DNA from: Pseudomonas frederiksbergensis
Lineage (GTDB): Bacteria > Pseudomonadota > Gammaproteobacteria > Pseudomonadales > Pseudomonadaceae
Assembly (NCBI RefSeq): GCF_017114915.1
Contig: NZ_JAAUOE010000040.1
Location: 1 to 37,762 of the forward strand
Length of the DNA: 37,762 nt
Direction: 5' to 3'
Shown here: positions 33,392 through 37,762 of the stretch, piece after piece
Layout of the letters: each line of letters begins with the position of its first letter
Position numbering within the stretch: position 1 is the first letter of the stretch
Program-made: the position numbers and the translations under genes
Notes under the pieces: generated by a model
Told to the model about the DNA's origin: nothing
The model's database searches: none
The model's input: only the letters and a program-made list of their open reading frames with translations

Positions 33392-33455
33392 ACAAGTTCC
33401 TTCAACGACGACTGTGTTGGCGCTCAGTATGCCGCGATAGACCCTCGTCGCGCGA

Positions 33456-35657
33456 TCACTTGCCGCGATTGAGGCGCCGCAAGTTACCCAGCACCGACTC
33501 CAGCGCCCGGTCGAACAGCAAGGTATCGTCCAGCATGCGCACCGCGCCACGCCGCAACTCCTGGGCCAGACCGGTACGGCTGTGCTCCAGCACTTTCATC
33601 CCGGTGCGGTCGACGAAGATGTACTTGCCGGTGGTTTCAATGATCGCCGCCAATTTACAGCGCAAGGTATTGTCTTCATCTTCCTGAAACTCGACCCAAC
33701 AACCCGGGCGCAGTTGATCGACCTGCAGCAGAGCAGCATCGTCCTCCGGCAAACGCACCGAAGCTGTTTCGACCAGGCCCTCGTCAGCGGTGCGAAGCAC
33801 GATTTCCTGCTGCACCTGGACCATCATCGGCCCGTCGACAGGCGTGCTGTTCCGGCCCGGTCGTTCGAACAGTTGAACGTGCAAGACTTCCAGTTCGCTG
33901 AAAAACTCGCTGGTGGCGAAGGGGTCGAACGCCGAGCTGTTCAACCCCTCGCGCAACGACTTGAGCAACCCCGGCACCAGCGCCAGCAAGCGCAGGTTCG
34001 CGTCGGGTTCGTCATGGCGTTGCACGCTCCAGATCAACTGCTCCATGGTTTGCACATCGGCGTGCCATTCGGCGGACTGATCACCGTGCTTAAGGCCGGT
34101 CAGCAACAGCACTTTGCTCCAGGCGTCCTGGACAAACGCCACCACGCTGTGCGGCAGAATCTTGCCCAGCAACGCCTGGTTCAGCGCCTGCTCGACACGC
34201 TGGCGCGCCAGTTCGGTCCTGGCGCGGCCTTCTTCGGCATCACGGGTACGCTGCTCGAGCAATTCGCTGCGACGGCGCTCGTCATGGGTGAAGGCGAGAA
34301 AATCCGCCAGCAGTTCGGAGAAGATCGCCGGATCATCGACAAAGTCGTTCAACAAACGCTGCACCACCTGTTCGATGCGCAGGTACAGACTGTCGCGCTC
34401 ATGGTCATCGCACGCGCCCCAGCCCAAGGCCGCCGCGGCGATTTCGTTGAGCAAACGCCGGGCCGGATGGCTGCTGCGGCTGAAAAAACTCTTGTCGAGC
34501 ACCGCGACTTTCAGCATCGGGATCTGCAAGCGGCCGATCAGCGCTTTGAGGGAGTCCGGGAGGTTGCGATCATCGAGGATGCATTCGAAGAGCATGGCGA
34601 TCAGGTTGATCACATCTTCATCAGCCACCCCGACCACGCGTGACTTGCCGCTTTTGACACTGACCCGGGTCAGCAGTTGTTCGAGCTGGTTACGCAGATC
34701 GAAGTCGTCCTGAGCCGCCAGTGCCGGCACGTATTGCTGCAAGTGCGAGAGCAGGCGCAGCAAGTCGCGGGTAGAAATGGGCTGGGCCTGGGCACTGACC
34801 TCCAGGGTCGGCGCAACGCTGCCACGCACATGGAACAGCAACTCCTGCAAGGCGGCGAAAACTTCCTGCACCCCCTCGTCAATCTGTGGAATGCCGCAGC
34901 GCCCCCCCGCCTTGGCGGGTGCATCGTGAACACCGGCGGCCGCCCGATCGGCGGCACGCCGCGTCGGGGCAGGCTTGAGGTCCGGCAGCACGCCGGTGGC
35001 GATCAGCAGTTGATTGGCTTCGGCGTAGAGCTGATCAGTGTTGCTGAGCACGTAGCGCTCGAACAGCTTGAGGATGATCAGCTTGACCTTGATCTCCATC
35101 CCCAGGTTGCGCCCGGCCTGCAGGAAATACTCGCAGAGCAGCGTCGGTCCCAGAGGGTTGTGCTGTTCGACCAGCGTCTTGCCCAGCAACGTGCTGAGTC
35201 GGGCGGTGAGTTGGTCGAGGGCGAAACCGTCGCGGTGCAGCACTTTGCCGACCATGCCCTCCACCGCCACATTGCGCTCCATGTCGTCGCGGGATAATGA
35301 CGCCGAGGTATCGAACAACGCCCGAGGCAAGGCCGCCTGAGCGGTGTCGAACTGCGTGAGGCGCAGGAAAGCCTCGAGGAACTGCTCGAGAAAACCGCGT
35401 TCGATATTTTTGCGCTTGAGGCGCAAATCGCGCATGGCCTCGAAGAAGATGTTTTGCTCGACGTCGTTTCGGGCCCGGTCGGCCATTTCGAACAGGGTGT
35501 CGTCGGCGTTATCGAACAGCTCCTGCAAACCCTGCTTGAGCTGTTGCGCAGCCTTGTCGCGAACCTGAAGCAGAATCACGGGCAGGCGGGCGAGCAGCGA
35601 ATGAGCCTGGTCGGTAGCGGCCTTGTGCAAAGGCACTACATTCCCGTCGTTGTGCAT
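33456..35657 (-). CDS. DUF1631 family protein with C-terminal PilZ-like domain
   Basis: A 733-residue protein starting at ATG 35657, where GGAGG lies 5 nt upstream; the open frame continues 34 codons further without a start as good. Most of the chain is helical, with a charged coiled-coil stretch near 495-535 (RRRSELLEQRTRDAEEGRAR). The last 120 residues have a beta-rich, PilZ-like pattern (LRPGCWVEFQEDEDNT, CKLAAIIETTGKYIFVDRTG, then ARG-poor HSRTGLAQELRRGAVRML). I do not see the RxxxR and D/NxSxxG residues that bind c-di-GMP in true PilZ domains. No catalytic motif is visible. It corresponds to PA4523 by position, between ampD and nadC. Its function is unknown. Confidence 0.85.
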   Translation of the reverse strand: MHNDGNVVPLHKAATDQAHSLLARLPVILLQVRDKAAQQLKQGLQELFDNADDTLFEMADRARNDVEQNIFFEAMRDLRLKRKNIERGFLEQFLEAFLRLTQFDTAQAALPRALFDTSASLSRDDMERNVAVEGMVGKVLHRDGFALDQLTARLSTLLGKTLVEQHNPLGPTLLCEYFLQAGRNLGMEIKVKLIILKLFERYVLSNTDQLYAEANQLLIATGVLPDLKPAPTRRAADRAAAGVHDAPAKAGGRCGIPQIDEGVQEVFAALQELLFHVRGSVAPTLEVSAQAQPISTRDLLRLLSHLQQYVPALAAQDDFDLRNQLEQLLTRVSVKSGKSRVVGVADEDVINLIAMLFECILDDRNLPDSLKALIGRLQIPMLKVAVLDKSFFSRSSHPARRLLNEIAAAALGWGACDDHERDSLYLRIEQVVQRLLNDFVDDPAIFSELLADFLAFTHDERRRSELLEQRTRDAEEGRARTELARQRVEQALNQALLGKILPHSVVAFVQDAWSKVLLLTGLKHGDQSAEWHADVQTMEQLIWSVQRHDEPDANLRLLALVPGLLKSLREGLNSSAFDPFATSEFFSELEVLHVQLFERPGRNSTPVDGPMMVQVQQEIVLRTADEGLVETASVRLPEDDAALLQVDQLRPGCWVEFQEDEDNTLRCKLAAIIETTGKYIFVDRTGMKVLEHSRTGLAQELRRGAVRMLDDTLLFDRALESVLGNLRRLNRGK

Positions 35658-35936
35658 CCAAGCCTCCTGAAACGGTGATTCTTCGGTTCGGTTCGTTAAG
35701 AAAGATCGAGCTCGCAGGCCAGGCAGCCGGCGCTCAGTGGGGAACAATATCCACTCCACACGTCAAAGCCATGACGTCAAATACAAGGCGAATTATCTGC
35801 AAAAGGTCCTCCTTGTGCCAGCAGACTCTGCACCGCCCGTGGAAATAGACGTTTATGAAAGCCCCTTGCTCAGGGACGATTGCTCGCGCGAATCGACCAA
35901 ATGCAGATGGCGAGCGACGGGATGGCCGACGATGCC

Positions 35937-35966
35937 TTGGGTTGCCTCGCACCATGGCCCTATAAT
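35937..35966 (+). promoter_or_regulatory. Probable nadC promoter
   Basis: A perfect -10 box TATAAT (35961-35966) stands 18 nt after TTGGGT (35937-35942). The start codon is 27 nt past the -10 box, leaving a short leader of about 20 nt. Confidence 0.65.
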
Positions 35967-35993
35967 CGGGCCACTTTGTTTGTGGAGCCCGTT

Positions 35994-36842
35994 ATGCCGA
36001 ATCTACGTCTCGCCGATTTGACCGCCGAAATCGAAGCCAACGTGCGCCGTGCGTTGCTCGAGGACATCGGCAGCGGCGACATCACCGCGCAACTGATCCC
36101 GGCCGAACGCCTGGCCAAAGCCACCATCATCACCCGCGATGCCGCCGTCATCAGCGGCACGGCGTGGGTTGATGCCGTGTTTCGGCAGCTGGATCCGCGG
36201 GTCGCCGTGCACTGGCAAGTGACCGATGGCGAGCGGGTGAAACCCAATCAGGTGTTATTCCACCTCGAAGGCCCGGCGCGCTCGCTGCTCACAGGCGAGC
36301 GCAGCGCGCTGAACTTCCTGCAACTGCTCTCGGGCGTGGCCACGCGCGCGCAGTACCTGGCGGATTTCGTCGCCCAAACCCAAGTGAAATTGCTCGACAC
36401 CCGCAAAACCCTGCCGGGGCTGCGTCTGGCCCAGAAATACGCCGTGACCTGCGGCGGTTGCCATAACCACCGCATCGGCCTGTATGACGCGTTCCTGATC
36501 AAGGAAAACCATATCGCCGCCTGCGGTGGCATCGCTGAAGCCATCAACGCCGCGCACAAGATCGCCCCGGGCAAACCGGTGGAGATTGAAGTGGAGGACT
36601 TGGCAGAACTCAAAGAAGCCCTGGCGGCGGGTGCCGACATCATCATGCTCGACGAATTGAGCCTGGATGACATGCGCGAAGCCGTGCGCCTGAACGCCGG
36701 CAAGGCAAAACTGGAGGCCAGCGGCGGTATCAACGAAAGTACGTTGCTGCCAATTGCACAGACCGGGGTGGATTACATTTCGATTGGTGCGATGACCAAG
36801 GATGTGAAGGCTGTGGACCTGTCGATGCGCCTCAGTCTCTGA
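35994..36842 (+). CDS. nadC: Nicotinate-nucleotide pyrophosphorylase (quinolinate phosphoribosyltransferase)
   Basis: A 282-residue enzyme that makes nicotinate mononucleotide from quinolinate and PRPP, releasing CO2, in de novo NAD synthesis. Marks: ALLEDIGSGDITAQLIP at the N-terminus, ERSALNFLQLLSGVAT, the substrate-binding DTRKTLPGLRLAQKYAV with GGCHNHRIGLYDAFLIKENH, the acidic VEIEVEDLAE and the phosphate loop EASGGI. ATG 35994 is chosen because it follows GGAG at 7 nt and lies just after a good promoter; upstream in-frame ATGs (from 35880) precede or overlap that promoter. Confidence 0.97.
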   Translation: MPNLRLADLTAEIEANVRRALLEDIGSGDITAQLIPAERLAKATIITRDAAVISGTAWVDAVFRQLDPRVAVHWQVTDGERVKPNQVLFHLEGPARSLLTGERSALNFLQLLSGVATRAQYLADFVAQTQVKLLDTRKTLPGLRLAQKYAVTCGGCHNHRIGLYDAFLIKENHIAACGGIAEAINAAHKIAPGKPVEIEVEDLAELKEALAAGADIIMLDELSLDDMREAVRLNAGKAKLEASGGINESTLLPIAQTGVDYISIGAMTKDVKAVDLSMRLSL

Positions 36843-36924
36843 GGAGCAGCTACAAGCGACAAGCTGCAAGCCTCAAGCGAATCTGCTTTGGCTTATAGCT
36901 TGCCGCTTGAAGCTTCAAACTGCT
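36843..36924. repeat. Imperfect palindromic repeat (AGCTACAAGC type)
   Basis: AGCTACAAGCGACAAGCTGC with AAGCCTCAAGCG faces GCTTATAGCTTGCCGCTTGA and AGCTTCAAACTGCT. The halves pair imperfectly. It fills the space between two converging genes, as other repeats in the window do. Confidence 0.65.
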
Positions 36925-36925
36925 G

Positions 36926-37231
36926 TCAAACGACCAGATTGTTCATCTCGCAGTACTCTTCCCACTCGACGCCCAATACCTCGGCCGCCTCCTTGTGCAG
37001 CGCCAGGCGCGCGGCCTCGTACTCTTGCGGGCTTGAGGTGTACTTGAGCGTCAGTTCCCATGGCTGCAAGCCCTGGGCTTCGGCCTCATCTTCGAACGCC
37101 CACTGGATCTGGTCTTTCTGATCATCGGGTGGCAAGTCCTTGATCTCATCCATCAATTCAGGTGCGTCCAGCACATACTTTCTCAGGGCTTCTTCGTGTC
37201 TGGCTTCTTGGGTCAATTCTTTAACGGTCAT
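36926..37231 (-). CDS. Small acidic cytoplasmic protein (DUF6388-like), function unknown
   Basis: A 101-residue protein rich in Glu and Asp (RHEEALRKYVLDAPELMDEI, DDQKDQIQWAFEDEAEAQGL, SSPQEYEAARLALHKEAAEV), predicted mostly helical, with no signal peptide, membrane segment or catalytic motif. It resembles small Pseudomonas proteins grouped as DUF6388, as I recall, but I cannot confirm it. It lies on the minus strand downstream of the tRNA-Thr gene and converges on nadC. Even residue composition and the absence of a better overlapping frame support a real gene. The 260-nt gap to the tRNA holds no other gene I can support. Confidence 0.7.
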   Translation of the reverse strand: MTVKELTQEARHEEALRKYVLDAPELMDEIKDLPPDDQKDQIQWAFEDEAEAQGLQPWELTLKYTSSPQEYEAARLALHKEAAEVLGVEWEEYCEMNNLVV

Positions 37232-37491
37232 GGCGTTCTCGTTGATCTGGGGAATGGAAGATGGATCTGGATCATCAAGGATCTCTCTGACGCAAAAAAA
37301 CCGTTTGAAGCCCGGTTTGTCTGGCCTTCAGAACCATTCGGGATCATCTGAAAACTGCTGGGCGATGCTCAGGCAGGCAACGAATATAGGACGTTTTGCC
37401 GACGATTTACACGGCTCTTTACATCTACCGCACAAAAAGTCACGGGCGTAAGGCGCAGGAAATCCCGGGAACATAAAACAGACGAGGAAAG

Positions 37492-37567
37492 TGGTGCCCG
37501 AGACAGGAATCGAACCTGCGACCTTCGCGTTACGAGTGCGCTGCTCTACCGGCTGAGCTACACGGGC
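37492..37567 (-). tRNA. tRNA-Thr (anticodon CGT)
   Basis: On the minus strand a 76-nt cloverleaf runs from GCCCGTG to an encoded CCA end. The D arm is GCTC-AGCCGGTA-GAGC, the anticodon loop CTCGTAA gives CGT, and the T arm contains GGTTCGATTCC. It reads ACG codons. The acceptor stem has a T-T pair at 6:67 and the anticodon stem an A-C pair at 31:39, both tolerated in related Thr tRNAs. Confidence 0.96.
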
Positions 37568-37576
37568 TGTGGGCTA

Positions 37577-37605
37577 AACCTAGCACCGGTCTCGAGGTCC
37601 GGCAA
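37577..37605 (-). promoter_or_regulatory. tRNA-Thr promoter
   Basis: Minus strand: -35 TTGCCG (37605-37600), 17-nt spacer, -10 TAGGTT (37582-37577), then a G+C-rich stretch before the tRNA 5' end. A GC-rich discriminator is typical of stable-RNA promoters under stringent control. Confidence 0.65.
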
Positions 37606-37621
37606 CTTCGCGCACCGCAGA

Positions 37622-37726
37622 ATCAAAAGATCGCAGCCTTCGGCAGCTCCTACCCGAGATTGTGTTCAACTCCGCTATCTCGGTGTACATCGAATCTGGA
37701 GCTGCCGAAGGCTGCGATCTTTTGAT
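37622..37726. repeat. Palindromic repeat with perfect 29-bp arms
   Basis: Positions 37622-37650 are the exact inverse of 37698-37726, with a 47-nt centre. Its arm, starting ATCAAAAGATCGCAGCCTTC, shares most of its sequence with the repeat at 21804-21873. It lies upstream of the tRNA promoter. The last 36 nt of the window show no further feature. Confidence 0.92.
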
Positions 37727-37762
37727 CTTCCTGCACACAAAAAAATGCCCCGCCGTTTTAAC

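Noticed and set aside
33392..33550. Longer ampD start that adds 53 residues
   Set aside because: The extra part overlaps the DUF1631 gene in another frame, is Cys/Trp/Arg-rich and lacks homologous character; ATG 33391 has a good ribosome-binding site.
35880..35993. Longer nadC start
   Set aside because: The extra residues are encoded upstream of or across the probable TATAAT promoter and are not part of the NadC fold.
37232..37491. Additional gene between the small acidic gene and tRNA-Thr
   Set aside because: Open frames there lack ribosome-binding sites or cross the tRNA; only a weak -10-like TATATT (37388-37383, minus strand) is visible.

Overview
The window comes from a Pseudomonas, most likely of the P. 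fluorescens group. The evidence is the high-GC coding sequence, the gene families and their order (a dpp dipeptide-transport cluster with several binding proteins and an OprD-type porin, speC, ampDE next to nadC, and a fruBKA phosphotransferase operon with a Cra/FruR-type regulator), and the many GC-rich palindromic intergenic repeats of the kind that fill Pseudomonas genomes. Much of the content matches, from memory, the P. aeruginosa PA4496-PA4524 region, with prfC, phoD and the fru genes interspersed. This is chromosomal core and semi-core sequence. I see no prophage, insertion sequence, integron or CRISPR array.

Layout. Positions 1-677 hold a small NIPSNAP-like gene in lower-GC DNA and part of a repeat. 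Positions 678-13323 are a dipeptide/oligopeptide uptake locus: three periplasmic binding proteins (dppA1, dppA2, dppA3), an OprD-family porin (opdP-like), a fourth binding protein (dppA4), two permeases (dppB, dppC) and two ATPases (dppD, dppF). A strong terminator after dppA2 and non-terminator hairpins after dppA3 and dppA4 divide the transcript. Positions 13343-17258 hold a small acidic exported protein, prfC (release factor 3) and divergent speC (ornithine decarboxylase) with a structured 486-bp upstream region. Positions 17271-21873 hold a PepSY-flavodoxin-reductase fusion and a Tat-exported PhoD-type phosphatase, flanked by repeats.

Positions 21878-29509 are the fructose module: fruB-fruK-fruA on the minus strand, and divergent fruR followed closely by a tatD-family gene. 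A perfect Cra-type operator lies between the two units. Positions 29538-37762 hold a chemoreceptor, ampE and ampD, a DUF1631 protein, divergent nadC, a small hypothetical gene and tRNA-Thr(CGT), again separated by palindromic repeats.

How the genes work together: OpdP lets peptides through the outer membrane, four DppA proteins capture them in the periplasm, and DppBCDF imports them. FruB passes phosphate from PEP to FruA, which imports fructose as fructose-1-phosphate. FruK then makes fructose-1,6-bisphosphate, and FruR senses fructose-1-phosphate. AmpD recycles muropeptides and so keeps AmpC-type beta-lactamase induction low. No clearly new multigene system is visible. The most interesting unexplained piece is the upstream region of speC (15561-16046), which carries an attenuator-like hairpin and short overlapping reading frames, one of which resembles the ornithine-sensing SpeFL leader peptide.
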